Assembly: GCF_016859285.1 (NCBI RefSeq)
Contig: NC_053418.1
Coordinates: forward strand, 7,848,001 to 7,912,000
Source: Xiphias gladius
Taxonomy: Eukaryota > Chordata > Actinopteri > Istiophoriformes > Xiphiidae
Reading direction: 5' to 3'
DNA: 64,000 nt
Shown: piece by piece, positions 27,110-41,405 of the stretch
Position numbering within the stretch: position 1 is the first letter of the stretch
How the letters are laid out: each line of letters starts with the position of its first letter
Translations under genes and position numbers: made by a program
Notes under the pieces: generated by a model
Database searches by the model: none
What the model saw: the letters and a program-made list of their open reading frames with translations, nothing else
What the model was told of the DNA's origin: nothing

Positions 27110-27860
27110 TGTGCTACAGCCCTGCTAGCAGCTCATTGAGGCTAAATACCGTCATCAACATGCTAAAATGCTAATGTTTACTATTTATAAGCTAATGTTT
27201 TCCATGTTCACCATCTTAGTTTAGCTCATCTTTAGTTAGCATGCTTACGTTTGCATATTAAGACTAAACGCAACGTACAGCTAAGTCTGATGGGAATGTC
27301 ATTGGCTTTGCAGGTATTTAGCCATAAACCAAAGTATTGAACAAACAAAATATTTCTGACCTAATGATTGCACTAAACAGAAAGTTTAGGAATCACCAAG
27401 GTTATTAAAATGTATCTTGTATCGATCCAAAAAGTGTTTCAATCAAAAATACAAATGTCAACCACTATGGTTGCGAGAGGAAAAGTCAGGCCATCATCAA
27501 GTCATTTAGATACATCATCTGGGAACCGCAGATCTATACAAAATTTCATGTCAATACATCTAGTAGATGTCGAGATATTTCACAGGAAAAGTTAAAAATT
27601 GTCCCGCTGATGGAACCAGTCATTAAGATTCATGTTCTGGCCACCACAAAAATCGGTACATAATTTCATGGGAATCCATCTAATAGTTGCTTAAATATTG
27701 CAGTCTGGAGCAAAGTGGTGGATCCACTGACCAACTGACCAACCGACCAACCAATCAGCTGACTGACCGATCAACATCGACATGCGTAGTTGACATCCCT
27801 AGAGCCAGGTCTTGTATTTTAGCTATTAGCATGGCTAAAAAGAGGCTTCAGGTCAGGAAG
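27110..27860. repeat. Interspersed repeat of a common fish type
   Basis: The segment contains the phrases CATGCTAAAATGCTAATG, AATTTCATGGGAATCCATC and GTGGTGGATCCACTGACC. It ends in a degenerate GACCAACC-type run (27,728-27,772) followed by GCTATTAGCATGGCTAAAAA. I recognise this layout from many teleost genomes but cannot name the family or class. No protein-coding frame is evident. Confidence 0.6.
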
Positions 27861-28315
27861 GCTAACATACTCTATTAATTACTTAATTACCTATTTCTGA
27901 TTTCTAAAGTCAGTTCAACTGAGACAGTAAGTCACTTTGAGAAAAAAAAATGCTCCAGCTCAGCTGTTGCCTGCCTCTGATGGCACAAGACCGCCCAGGC
28001 AAACACACAGACATATACACATTTAAGCCCCGTACTGCTTGAAGGCGTTTTCTGTAAACCACAGCTTTAAAACTCTCTGGGAGGACATGAGACATGCTGA
28101 TTTACATGAAACTTTCAGGCCTGCCAAAAATACAAAATTGTTTGAGTTCTTTTAATATCAGGAAAAACATGACGGGGCAACTGACTGTTTCCACTGAGGC
28201 CAAAATACTCAGTTCAGGTATGCACACTGCAAACATCAATGCAAAAACGCTTCCATTTTGGATCATTACCTGAATGTCATTACTGTTAATAATAATAATA
28301 ATAATAAGATTATTA

Positions 28316-28317
<2 letters not shown>

Positions 28318-28379
<62 letters not shown>
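28318..28379. repeat. (ATT)n trinucleotide microsatellite
   Basis: About 20 ATT units, preceded by a shorter (AAT)n run at 28,288-28,306. It creates fake poly-Leu and poly-Asn ORFs. Confidence 0.97.
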
Positions 28380-29309
28380 CCAAACATACAAATCTAGTAT
28401 GTAAAACAATACTATTAATGATTTTCCAAGAGTGGGTGTCACAGTTTTCCAAAGGGGAAAGTTCTTTCATTCTATATAAAAGTCCATTTAAGTGAAAAAC
28501 GATGAATGCAGAGGCCCAGTCCTGTCATACGCACTCAGCCTTCGCAAGCTAGAAAGATGGAAATAAAAGCAGCACGTGTGTGTATGTGAGACATGGAGGG
28601 CTTTGATGTTAAATGAGGGGAACGAGACAAATGACAAGACAGCAGAGAGTAATGGACGGAGGGGACAAGACACGGACGAGAGGGAGAGAGGCCGAGAGTG
28701 AGCAGGTCTTAGCATGATAAGCTCTCTGTTGACCTATATAATACACAGAGATACATCTGCCTTTCAAAATCTACTCTTTAATTCTGGGGGTTGTGTGGAA
28801 GTCATATCGACAGACTAAACGGCTCACAGGCTAAATACACAGAATTTTATTTTTAACTTGCTTATTTGGATGCCAATTCATTCATTACGGTCAAGTATGA
28901 ACCTGAACCCACTTATGAGGCTCCCAGCACTGTGTTTTAGACATCTTAGTGACATCAATGACACCAAGGAGTTTGTTCCTTATTTATAATCATATTTAAT
29001 TATGAGTATAAAGGCCCAGCAACAGCACGTTGTTACAAAAAATACACTAACTGCATTTCAACAACCACATATATTAAACTAGTTTTCTTTAGAGCGCTTT
29101 GCATAAATAAAACCAAAACAACAAAGAATATCAATGCAAAATTGAGGCAACAAGCAATTGCTCACGGCCAACTGTGTATTCTCAGCTGTGGTAAATTGTT
29201 TTGGTGCAATCAACCCACTGTAAAATCTTCCACTATCCACCTAAATATTCTAGTTTTAATATCTGTGCATGAGTGTGGTCAGTGTGGCACTGCCCCCAAC
29301 TAGGTCAGT

Positions 29310-29790
29310 TTGTTTTGCAGGAACAACAGTCCCAAATGCAAAGATATTCAGTATAAGATTATATTAAATGGAGAAAAGCTGCGAATGCTCTCTTCCGAGA
29401 AGCTTGAGCCAGAAAATTTGGGCAGAAACGAACAATTATTTTTATTATTGGTTAATCTGGCAATCATTTTCTTGAATGATCGATTAATTGTTTCATCTAT
29501 AAAATATTAGAAAGTACTGAAAAATGCCCGTCATAAATTCACAAAGCCTGGGGTGTTGTCATCAAATTGCTTGTCATCCACAGTGTTTAAATACTTAAAA
29601 ACCTAAAAATATTCAGGTTACTATTGAAAAAGACAGCGAAGCCAATCCTCCTGCCTGAGAACCTGGAACTAGGGAATATTAGGAACATTTGTATGAAACA
29701 GTGAAAACCCGTTAACTGATTATCAAAATAGTTGCTGATTCCTTTTTTGTTGACCCACTAAACGATTAACTGACTCATTGTTTTCCGCTC
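29310..29790. mobile_element. hAT-like MITE fragments, two overlapping copies
   Basis: The stretch contains the hallmarks of a widespread fish MITE: CGATTAATTGTTTCATCTAT, GAAAAATGCCCGTCATAAAT and GATTATCAAAATAGTTGCTG. A second, truncated copy (about 29,310-29,425, with CAAAGATATTCAGTATAAGA) precedes it. The same family occurs in the zinc-finger introns further right. Confidence 0.65.
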
Positions 29791-32700
29791 AACAGTAAGT
29801 GTTTGGCATTTTTTGCTTAATAAATGACTTAAATGTACACTTAAAAGTACTGCTAGCAAATTCAAAGACAGTCAGAAATAAAACTCTCACATACCCACAC
29901 TGTGCAGAACTGCACTTTGCCTCTCAGGGTGTAATGTCAAACCTTGTTGATTTATTCAGCAGGTGGTACTGTCACCTTGCCATCCTCCTCTCTCTCTCTG
30001 GACTTCTGTTGTCAGCTGTGTTTGAATAAAGGAGATCGGGCTGCTACTACAGATGGAGCCACCAAACCCCTCTAAACAAAGATGGAGCACTCAGCAAGAG
30101 AGTAACTTCCAGATTGTCTCTCAAAAAGGTGTGATGCTGGTTTGCTACTTTTGATGAAACATGAGAGTGAAGAAAGGAAGTGAAAGAAGTAGCGCATTCT
30201 TTCTTTGAGAGTTTTCAATCCTAAAATAATAAACTCCAGCATCTAGGATACGGTATCTAATCTTCACAAGGTCATCCAGAAGCAATATATTAAAATGACA
30301 TTCAATCCTGGCTGAAGTGGCCAGATCAAACATGGTGGTGCACCTGTGAAAACTCTTTTGGCTGTTTGAACCACTTAGATTGGACTTTGAAATAACACAC
30401 TGAAATAGAAACCTCAAATGAATCAGATCCTTAACAGACACTGCTAAGGTGTCTACCTCGCTAATATCTAATGTCTATAGACTTAGACCCTCCACCACCT
30501 TCGAAACGGTCTCCAGATGCTCACCTATTGCAAGCTTCCCTGAAATCGTTGGCATTCCCTTCCATGCCCTATAGTTTAAATCGATTAACCACAGTCACTC
30601 AATGCTAGGAGAACACAGCTACAAACACATGGACACTACAGGTCTAGTTGCTGTTATTGACGGACTGTTAAGTGAACTAACTGACCTTTAATGGTAAGCC
30701 TGAAGCTGGGTTTAGTTAGTGTGTGTGTGTGTGTGTCTCTGTGTACAAGTGTGCTTAAAGACCAGAGGTAACAGAGTGAGGGTCTCAAGGTTAAAGGTGC
30801 AGCAGTCAAAACTGCACAAGTGCTATTTTAGGAACTCGGGAATAAGCTGTTATCAAGGAGAGAAAATGATTTTAAACACGCACACTTTTATCCTACAAAC
30901 AACATAAAAAAATGTGACTCCTGTAATGTCTTCATCTCCTTAAAACAGACCACTGTAAAAGTGACAACCTGAGAAATGTCTTCACTCTAGTAGCTTTCTC
31001 TTATAAGTCTTTTATGTGTGAGGACATTTGGTTACCATTAAGGAAGAAAAATAACAGACACCCTCACAGTTTATGCTGCCCTCTGAACTGTCCTCCTGTT
31101 AATTTTATGTTTCATCTCAACATGCCTCAGCTCCGTCCTTGGACGGAAAGAGATATCTTCTAGCAGGCAGCTTCACTCTCACTGGTTCTTTTGTTGTGGT
31201 GATTCTCAAACCCAGGCCTGGGACCCTTGAGGGGGTTACGCAATGAAAAACATCTAGCAATGCCAGATGCTGCCTTTAATCTTTGTGATAAACGTTTTAA
31301 TCTTAAAAAAATTATGCACAATATCCAGCCAGTGGGCTGAAAGATACAAAAAGAGACCTTTTATCAGTGTTGCTTCCTACCAGTCGGCACAGCACATAGG
31401 GGTCATGTGAATAGGAGGACCTTTATTTTTACAAAGCACTGGTAGATCAACAAGGTTTATACTGACATATAGAAAGGAAAACTACATTAAAGAGAAGCTA
31501 CTGAGAGAGGTGGCATTTCTGTCTTTTAAGACAAGAGAGATGTTGTTTCTGTCAGTCTACCAGTCAGTACTGGTTCTTGGTGATGGCTTAAGGCCACAAC
31601 TACATTTGTGGGGAGCTTCACTTCTCTTAACCTTAAATTTAATCCTCAATGGCTAAATAGCTCTTTAATTAAGAGAGGTATTTAAGCTCTCATAAGGTTG
31701 CAAGTCCAATATGTGCATGCACACACTCGCACTCTCACATACACAGAAACAGACACACTAGAGATCAATATAGCCCCAGAGCATTGTTGAGTAGTGGATC
31801 TAACCCACATAATCAGCTGTAATCTCTGACATCAAATCCTGCAGGGACACACTGGAGGGCTGACAACAAGCCTTCATCAGCTCAACGCATTTTATAGCCT
31901 CCCCCACTTTCCAAACACACACAGAAAGTGCTGCCAGGTACGGATGTTAAAAGGAGAATTGCAGCCGTGAAACATAACCACTCAGCCAGATAGCCATAAG
32001 AGGTATGGAAGGTAAGATCCATTTGGTCAAAACATACATAGGTTGGATGCACAGAGGTCCACAGCATGAATGGTTTCCCTTAACTTGGATCCGTTAATAT
32101 CATACAGTATCAGCTGGACTGCACGTGAATAAAACTGTATACTGTAGCTGAACTGCAGGCAAGATAAAGAGCCACTTGCAGGCCAATGTTTGACAAAGGC
32201 TGTAACATTGCTAGTCTGGACCTGATCTGTTCAGACACAACGAGGTGAAATTGGGGCTCTCACAGTATTACATGTCTCAAGTTAGAATCATATTGACCAT
32301 AATGTACTCATCTTCTAAACAGCCTAACATGGCACTGGTGGTTCCGTATGTTACCATCAGAAAACACACAGCTACTCATGACCACACTCTTACTTAACTT
32401 AATGTACTTGGCCTGGGAGTAAACATAAAAGCATACAATATATTTCCCTGAGGTTGAATATATTAGCAGTTATACATTTTGAAGTAAGCAGACAGACCAG
32501 TCATCACTGGGGATTCCTGGCATTGTTTTCCTTCCATGCTAAAAACGTCTCGCACTTATCCCTGCTGAGTTTCGATCCCCACCTCCCTTCCTTGTCTTAT
32601 GATGTGAGAGGATTTTCTCAGTTTCTTTGTCTCACCTGAACAGACAGACCAACGGGTTTTAGCATTTAAAGAACTTAGGTCTAAAGCATGACTGTGCACA

Positions 32701-33452
32701 GGACAAGCCCGGACCCAGGACTGCTGAACCACATGCACCTCGCCTTCAGGCCTGGTTACAGCAAAGATCTGCATGACGTCACACTCAGCTGAGGACAAAG
32801 CCCACTGGTTTCTGGCAGACAGAAAGGTGGGGGGTGGCTGTCAGACAAACGCGAGGACAAGCAATAGAGAGAGAAAAATGTAGACTCGCAGATGGATTTG
32901 CTGCGGAAATGTGTGTATATGTGTGTGTGCGCAGAAATCCCCCATTTACATACATATGAGACAGCTGGTGGATTCCCAAATGCACGTGTGCTGTATGGGT
33001 GATGTAGAGTGAGTGTGAGTGCATACACGTGTGTCTAATGTGTATGTCAATGCCATCATGCACTGCTGGTCGGGACAATGAGAGGAAGTGCATTACAGCT
33101 GAGCATAATAACACTGTAATAACTGACTCTTGACACTTTACAGGTTTTATATATACTGTAACAAGGCTTCAATGCCAACATCAATGCTCAACTCACAGCA
33201 TGATGCAACGCAACTTCCAAGTGCAATCAAAGCGAACAATACGCCCACTGCACTCAGTGCTATCCTCACTATTGCAAGATTTACAGTGATCCTCACTGCA
33301 CCGGCTGAGCTACAGTCATAATCTCACAGATATATGCCAGTTCTGGGTGAGCCCTCCTTCTTGCACAGCCCATATATGCACAGTCCGAGGAGGGCGTGAG
33401 TGTGCAGTGCAGTTATTACAAAAATCAAAGATTTAAACATGCATTTTGGTGA

Positions 33453-33531
33453 GACACACACACACACACACACGCACACATCCACACGCACACACACTCA
33501 CACACACACACGCACACACAAACACACACAC
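33453..33531. repeat. Interrupted (AC)n repeat
   Basis: AC units broken by G and T substitutions; a (CATA)n run follows at about 33,602-33,620. Confidence 0.9.
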
Positions 33532-33927
33532 CCATAACGGTGACTGATACACTGGGGTTCCTATCACTTTGTACCTAACCAGCGCGGAGTGGATGCACGC
33601 ACATACATACATACATACATAAAGAAAGAGTAAGGAGAGCAGACAAAGCAGGGGAACGCCCCCTACACCCTGCAAGATACTGGCAGGTCATCAACTGGCT
33701 TGGGCTGGATTCCAGTCATTCTTTGCTCGGATTCACAGACTAATAAAGAAAATAGTGACTTGTGACGACCTTCAAGTTCAAACATTTAACCGAAACCATC
33801 CAGAAATGACTAAAATAACCTGAGCCTTTGTGCCATTTCCATACATAGCTACATTTAAAGTTCACACAATGCAGAAGATTAAGAGGTAGCTAGCTAGGCA
33901 GATCTGAAGATTTTAAAGCCTACTCAC

Positions 33928-34280
33928 CTAACAAAAAAAAAGTGGACTCAGGGGGGCAAACAGTCTGCACTGACGCGTTCCTGTCGTCTGGGAGTTTGGC
34001 CTTTTTGTTATCTCTCTTCCGTGCTGACTGCTGCGTTATCGGATTCCAGGTAGCTAACGTTATGTGGGCGAAAATCGACTTCGAAGCTAAAAAGTGTTAG
34101 CCGCCTTTGCTCCGGATGTCCGATGCGTAGAATAAATGGACAGTTCCAGTCTCGTCTTGCCACATAGCTTGCTTGCTTGGTGGCTGTCTACGTCCCTTCC
34201 TTTCTGTGCCTGTCTTTTTTGTGCTCGCAGCTGTTTTCGTTGTTTCAACCTTCGCCTGAAATTCCTCCTGTCCCTTTAAG
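33928..34280 (-). other. atosb: Probable first (noncoding) exon of atosb
   Basis: On the minus strand a consensus donor (GTTAG|GTGAGTA) at 33,927 lies about 350 bp downstream of a promoter-like block. The interval is locally CpG-richer than its surroundings. No ORF reads into the coding exons. The assignment to atosb rests on strand, position and the absence of another minus-strand gene in between. Confidence 0.5.
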
Positions 34281-34299
34281 CGACAACGTTTCCGGGGTT

Positions 34300-34460
34300 T
34301 TCCAGTTAATATATAGGAGGCGGGGCTTCACGGCCAGCTGAGCGCCTGTCATTTAAGCGATTGGCCGCTTCTATTCCTCTTAACCAATCAGCACTCGGGG
34401 ATTGGGCCGATTTTAAAAATGCAGATTTATTCAAAAATCCCGCTCCGCGATTGGGCTCTG
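34300..34460 (-). promoter_or_regulatory. Probable atosb promoter with TATA, GC box and CCAAT boxes
   Basis: Read on the minus strand, CCAAT occurs at 34,454-34,450, 34,405-34,401 and 34,364-34,360. A GC box follows at 34,326-34,319 and a TATA-like CTATATATTAA at 34,316-34,306. This is the canonical order, and it would place the start near 34,280. One more CCAAT faces the other way at 34,384-34,388, so weak divergent transcription is possible. Confidence 0.6.
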
Positions 34461-36520
34461 GATTAACTCAAGAAACGCCCAGTACACGTGCTTTTTTTCC
34501 CCTCCCATTCTTCACTGCTAAGGATGACTGTTGTGCTGACGGCAGATCCTCAAATACTTAACAGAAAACTACAACAAACCAAGTACTTATGTACCAAACA
34601 CAATTCGTATAGTTGTACAGCACTGAAATCGACATATGGTAAAATTATATACGGTCAACGGTAACATTTGCTGTTAAATGTGCACATGGTAACCCCTTTT
34701 TCCTTTCTTCCGCTTGAGCCGAAACTAGCTCTAGCCATGCTGTCACCGCGCTAAGAATAGACCTTGCTACACGTCGTGTGCCCATATTGCTTTGCGGCTT
34801 CGCTGAGCTCCACGCCCATCTGCCCGGAGCACACTGGGGCCTGATTAAACTTTGCCGAGTGGAGGCAGAGGCCACAAGAGATAAAAGAAGGGCCTCACTC
34901 TCTAAGCTCACGGAATGGAATATAGGATGTTGCATTTACTGCTCTTGGCCAATCGTCCGTCTCTGGGCTGCTGTTCCACTTGGCAACGCAGCCGCTGCAT
35001 AGTTCAGACAGCAATAGTCATTTTTTTAATCCCAGGTCGTTTTTATGTTTTGCATACCTATCAAAAATCTAGTTGCCAAATTCTGCATCTGGAGACCTTC
35101 AATGGAGCAGCAAAAAATTAGGCATGCGTGCAGACAAAAGTTGGATTTTAAGGCTTCAAGGTCGCAAAAAACGCCTTTTTCAGGGGGCAAATCAAGTTTT
35201 CATCACGGATTGTCTATTTTCTGCCCACAACAGAGGACACTTGTGACACATTCTTGGTTGTCACCTCCCAGCCGATGTCAGTTTGTCTGACAAGTCCCAT
35301 TTTCAGAATATTTTTAATTTCTTAACTCATGGTATCTAGTTTATGTTTTGTTTTTGTTTTTTATGTTTAGGCTATACTTGTAGAAATTAACATCCTTCTT
35401 TCGATAGTAAAGGATGAGAAAAGATGCCTAACTTCCTTGATTTGGAGAGCGCTGAATCTAAAGTGCTGATTCTTTCGAGACAAAAGATATAAAATACACT
35501 TTTAAAAATGTATAATTGTTTCCATGTTTTATCACATCCTATCTTAAAGCAACAAACATTTGCATAGGCAGCCTTTAAGACTTCTCCAGTAATTCATTAC
35601 ATAACATGATCTGAAAAGGGAAATGAAAGCTCATCATTTGGTTTACAGGTTCAACACAAAAAAAAAACCAAGTGTTTATTGTAGAGAAACACTGGGAACT
35701 GCAGCTCTCGCTATGTGTATTACTGTTCAGGGCTGTTTACAAAATAATACATATCAGAGTTTGGGAGAGGAAAAAAAAATACTCAGCTACAAAAAAGACA
35801 TGATTAAATATCTGATATTTTATCCTTTTGCCATTTAAAGGACATTTATCCAGAGTTTAGGTTTTTACCATGTTGTTATCTAAATGTTGGCATCAACAGA
35901 TTTCCCTTATGTCAACTCTCCTCTAAACACACAGCAGGTGCCTTTGTTAGTTGTGTGTCTCACGCCCCCTGCTGTTTACCTGCCAGAACGGTCACATTGT
36001 CCTCAGATCTCGAAGAGCTGTTGTCGCGCGGTAACTTGCAGTTCAGAGTCCTGGACTTGGTGGAAGAATGTGAGCAGGAAAAGAATTTCATCGAGGCCTC
36101 TCTCTCTGTGTCTTGGATTGAAAGTCACTGATTTTCAGTTGATTCAATGAAAAGCAGCTCAGTGACCAATTTAGTTTAAAACTTAGAAAGTGCAGCGGGG
36201 TGTTGTTGAGTGATGGTACACGAGTGTACCATGCAGTTTTTATACCCAAAAAAAAAAAAAAAATGGAGTTATCAAAGGTAACATTCTACCAAACATATAT
36301 CCGAAAGGCAGTGCTTACTAAACTAAGCTAATATCTTTACTGCAGACTTTACCAAATATGTTAGACAGAAGGTTAGTTTCGCTAACAGTAGGGTGTGTTG
36401 TCAACCTGAGCACTTCAACCAAGTACAACTCCTCAGAAACATGGCATTAAAACCTCATTCACATCTTGCAAACCACATGACATCCCTTCACGCATGAATT
36501 CTCACACAGTATACTCAGTT
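34461..36520. other. Intergenic region between atosb promoter and cenatac 3' end
   Basis: No complete gene is seen. A short protein-like segment at 36,003-36,131 is listed separately. Part of the right side should be the cenatac 3'UTR. Confidence 0.5.
36003..36131 (+). other. Possible orphan exon or gene relic
   Basis: After an AG at 36,005-36,006 the plus strand encodes a protein-like peptide that begins SDLEELLSRGN, continues FRVLDLVEECEQEKNF and reaches TGA at 36,129-36,131. The acidic, helical character and local CpG content stand out from the surroundings. No donor, partner exon or family could be found. The minus strand also has a splice-donor-like GCAG|GTAAAC near 35,980. It may be chance. 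Confidence 0.2.
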
Positions 36521-39500
36521 TTAAGTGTTGTCAGAATTTGTCAGATGTACAGTCGTTTTTGCTTTCTTTGACCCGTCTGTGTTGTGCTCCCTCTTCCTCT
36601 TTTGTCTGTTCTTCTGCCCCTCCTCTTGTCTGAATTGGTGCCTGTTGGAAAAGAAAAAAACAAAACAAAACAAAATGTCACATTCGTATGCAGAGACCAG
36701 TGAAGTCAATGTACTGATCTGAAAATTAAGCATTATGTTCCTTTTTAATGTTTGGATGGGGACAAGAGATGACATTTTGCTGTTAGGCAAACTCTGGCTC
36801 ATATACTAATACGACATGGTAAAATGTATTTAATTAAAAGGTGTTTTAGCAGTTTCGGCAGCTCTCTTGAGTTAGCAACTGCTGAAATACTAGATACTAA
36901 AAAAAAAAAAAACACAAATTATGCTGCTGCCATGATGGCCACTAATAAATTAGGATGGAAGTGGTCTCTAGCTAGTAGAATAATGATAGGGTGATTTCCA
37001 GTGGCTCTCAGGTTTGCCTACATCACTGTCCACTTTTCCGCAGGTGACTGTCAGGCACAGATCTTTTTACTTTCAAAAGTCTCGGTTGCCTGGAAGATAT
37101 CTGAAGGTCATCAGCCAACCGCACTTTGCAGATTAAAAAGTCCGGTTTGCAGTGTGCTTCACCCCCAACATCTGTACTATCGAGTTCTAAATATTTAGTC
37201 TGCCCTTAAACCCATTACTCCCCGAACAAACGCAGAGAGAATGCAGCGCGCGTATTCATACAACTATGAATAAATAATGTGGTGTCATATGTATCCAATT
37301 GTTTTATAGTTATAAAGTAGGCAAACTGGAGTGTCACTTGTGGTGTTTTCAGCAAGTCTGAGACTGAATTAAAAAAGGATAACACATCAGTAAGATTGCA
37401 GCTCTATATAAAGAAATAGGCATTTTATATATATATATTTAAAAAAAAAAAAAAAAACTTGATCCTTAAAGAAACTGACAACAAACATCTTACCATCATA
37501 CCCTGTGTTGCTGCAGTAAGTTTCCATGCACACTGATGAGCATTTTCCAAAGTGGCTGGTAGTGCAGACAAACTTACTGGACAAAGATATTTTACATTCT
37601 GGGAATAACAATCCCAAATGAGTTATTCCTCTGTTCACTCTCAGTCATACTCACGCAGGCCATCACAGTTAAGGCCTGGAAGTGCGTATAAATGTATGGG
37701 ACGGAGTGAGAAGAGTCACGGTTTACGTTCCTTCTATATTAATCTCAGGTGTAGTGAAGAGTGGTGTAATCTCACCTGGACTGCCAGCGTCGGCCACTGT
37801 TCCACACTCTACCAAAAGAGGGAAGCCAGTTGGCGTCTGTATGTGAGCTGTGGTCAAAGTTGGCCCCTACTCGGTTCGGTGGCAGCTTCTTCAGCTTCTC
37901 TTGCTCCTCTGGCAAAAGACAGATGAGGCCATTTTAATTAAACTCCAATTTTTGAGAGATTTTGACTATTTTTCTTTGAGTCTACATGGATAAAATCTTT
38001 GTATCATTGAGACCTAAAAAGATCAAGATCAGAGAGCAAAATACTGATCATGCTTAAGTGCCATGATTTTAAAAAAAAGGTCACGGCAGTAGTACCTGAA
38101 TGTGAATTTGTTGCTTTGATTTCGCAACAAATGGCAGCAAAGAAAAAAAATCAACAACAGCAGAATACAAGATGAGTCAAAAATCGCAGCTCCCTGCTTA
38201 CCACAAGTTTGCCGTGATGGCAACAAATAACACATGACTGCTCAGGTCTCATGGAAATTATCATCAAAGCTGGAACATTTCCTTGATCAAACAGCTGACA
38301 ACAAATTTACATAACACACAACATAAAAATATCTGCGTTAGGGATTCCTACTGTGTTTGACGAACTCTTGGAGCGACGGGCCAATCTCTGGATATGCTGT
38401 AGCACCGGAGGTCCCCTCCAGAGGATCGTCCTGGAGCCAAGGGGGGACAGCGCCTACGACACAGAGAGGCCATGTGCTTACTCTTCATCGAACTCATGCA
38501 AGAGGTGAACTAAAGCTCCTAACTGTTGGAGACACTGGGTTTCTGCACAAGGTTTAAAAAGCAAGGAAACAAGATGAGAAATCAGTAAATGTTTTATTAA
38601 ATCAAAGGAAACCCTTAACACAGGTGACAGGTGGCAAAGCAGAATTACTATAGACAGGTGGAATGAATTTTAAAACTGACTTGAATTTAGCAAAATAGGA
38701 ATTTTTCAGACATGGCTATGATATATTTATATATTTTTAAAGTGCAATTAACTGCAAAAATTAGAAAATGTGGTTTCAAATGATAGAAAATGACTCAAAC
38801 GTAAAATTTCTTTGTTGACTGCATTATTACACACAGGAAAACATACAGTATATTAGAGTATCCCACAGAGTTTTATGGAGGAGGCACTCCACTTTGTTAG
38901 AAGACAATCTTACATTTTTATGAAGTATAATGTCAGGCTTACTAAGCTTCAGAGGAAATGAGCAGTGGTGCTTTATTACAAAGCAAAGGCCACGTATGAA
39001 GTGATTGTTTAACTATTGTCTGGTAAAAACCCTGATAAGTGAGATAAGAGATAAGTTTAGATACTTAACCGTTGCATAAGTTCATATATCACTGTACCTG
39101 TATGAACATTTCCACTGTGTGATGAATCCTGTAAGAGAGGTCAAATGAGGTGATTATGGTTTGTGTGAAATTTAAAAAAACAAACAAACAAAAAAACAGT
39201 TAATTATTAAACACTTTCTTAATGATACTGTAGCTGTTCGTCTACCTGATAGCCTATGAAAGTCAGGCCTTGTCCTGTTGCAGCCCACGGCACTTCGACC
39301 ATTGAGTCGACAAAGCTGCTACCCGGCTGCTGGTCTGATCCCGGAGATGTGAACTGACAGCTGTTCCCCGGACAAAAAGACGAACCCCAAACATACTGGA
39401 GTCATTTCAAGTGCTACAGATGACACAATGCAATGAAAGATCAAATGTCACAGGTAGACGGCGTGTCACCTGACAGAATCCTCCGCAGACATGTCTGTGC

Positions 39501-40199
39501 CATTGGGTCCATTGAACAACTCCGGCTCTGCGTCACGCTGATATTGATTCAGGAAAAGCCAACAGTGGTTCACAGAGGAAGTCTGACAACTAACCATGCC
39601 TCATCTCAGCTTTTATCGTCACAATCCTCACACACCGCTTTGCCCCGAATGTTAACATGAACCTCTCCATATTCACCATCGCGTTCTGACTTTTAACACA
39701 ACCTGATGTGGAAAATTACTTGGTCCTTACACCACCCTGGTTTCCCCAGCCACAGCTATTTTCAGAGTAAAACACGTCCTCCAGAGGATTGTTGCTTACG
39801 TAGTTAAAATCATGTAGCTGGAGAATGGCGGGGTTTCCCATCTTAAATGCAGCTCAAAAATCATGAAAAACAACAGTCAAGGCCACAGTGATGGATACTG
39901 CCACTGCATCCTTGGAAAACAAACCTCTAAAAGAGCCTGAAGGACCTCTTGATGATGCCTTTCCCGGGCCCGGATATAATCAGCTTGCTGCCGCCATGAA
40001 AAGAAAACGAGAGAGAGAGAGAGAGAGAGAAAAAAAACAAAAACAAAAAAACAACAGATTACCATAAGCAGATTTCAAGTTTGGTTAAAAAAAAACATTC
40101 CTTAGGACATTTTTAGCCATATTAGTGGATGCCTCAGAGCTGCTACCCAAGATGCAGACTCTTAGTTAGTTGTTCAAAGTTTATTGATTATTAAAGTTC

Positions 40200-40230
<31 letters not shown>

Positions 40231-41345
40231 GTGATTTTGCATTACCTGTTTAATGAATTCATCCTCCTTCTCCACAAATGATTCCAGCACGTTTTCCAGC
40301 TCTGCTTTAAACCTAAATAAAAACAGACAACGATCCATGCAGAGAATCTTTCATTTTCCAAAAACACTTTATTGATAGAGACTTTTAGCTCACTGGGCCG
40401 ACCTTTCAGTTTCCTCCTCTGTGATGATGACCTTGTCCCTGAGCTTGGGGTCGGCCTTATTGTCCCACCAGAACTTGTGTGTATTTTTCCTGTGTTCTGG
40501 GCTGAAACCAAGTACATTTACAATGTCACCCAGCGACCAGGGGACAGAAGCAGTTTATCGCAAAATTTTTTTACGGACAAAAGCATGAGTATGAGAATTT
40601 TGTCAAGACGTGCGACAAATGTATAGTTGTTAGTTTGGTTATACAGTTTTATGCAAAAGTTTGGGCCCTGGGCAAATTATACATTATATTCCTACAAAGC
40701 AGGAGAGACTAAAACAAATATTTAAAAAATACCAAATCACTTCCAGACAAAGACCTAAAAAAAAAAATTAAGCTAAATAAAAGTTAACTAAATAAAACTT
40801 ACGTGGCCATGTGTTCTAACAAGCCTCCGTACAGCACAGTCATGTTGCCGTCTGTAACGTTTCTTTCGACTTCAAGTCCACAGCAGTAGCACCAGAATGT
40901 CTGCTTCGGCTGGGTGCAGTCAAACTTTTCTACTTGGGGCTTTTTAAGTGTTCGGCGAGCTTCCTTGACCTGGGAGGCAGTGGACGAATCAAACAGAGGA
41001 AGCATAAAAGTTGGACCCTAACTGTAAATAGATCTGATGCAGACTAATACGACAGCCCTGCAATAAATCCTACCGTCAAGAAGGTTAAAAATGTTGTTTT
41101 GTTCATTTTGGAGGCTGTACCTTTTGTTGTTGTTCAATTTTATTGGCTTACATTTGCAGATGATAAACATTGAAGTAAATAAAAATAAAACAAGGAGTTC
41201 AAGAATAAAATACCTTAGACTATATAAATAAACAGTGCAAATAAATGTCAAATACATTATCTAACAGTGCAACTCTGAATCCTTTTGGGGTAGTATAGTG
41301 ACTTGTTAGTCTTACTGATGTAAAGAAAAAACAGGCAACCATAAA

Positions 41346-41405
<60 letters not shown>

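Larger units (their letters stand above)
14446..33927. other. Long probable leader intron of atosb
   Basis: About 19.5 kb without convincing coding exons. It holds microsatellites (listed separately), a pyrimidine-rich tract at 21.0-21.7 kb, a repeat at 27.1-27.9 kb, a hAT-like MITE pair at 29.3-29.8 kb, and many short A or T runs. Short ORFs here coincide with simple repeats or are short and isolated. Regulatory elements may exist but cannot be recognised from one sequence. Confidence 0.55.

Noticed and set aside
28102-28495. Poly-Asn and poly-Leu ORFs
   Set aside because: Translation of the (ATT)n microsatellite.
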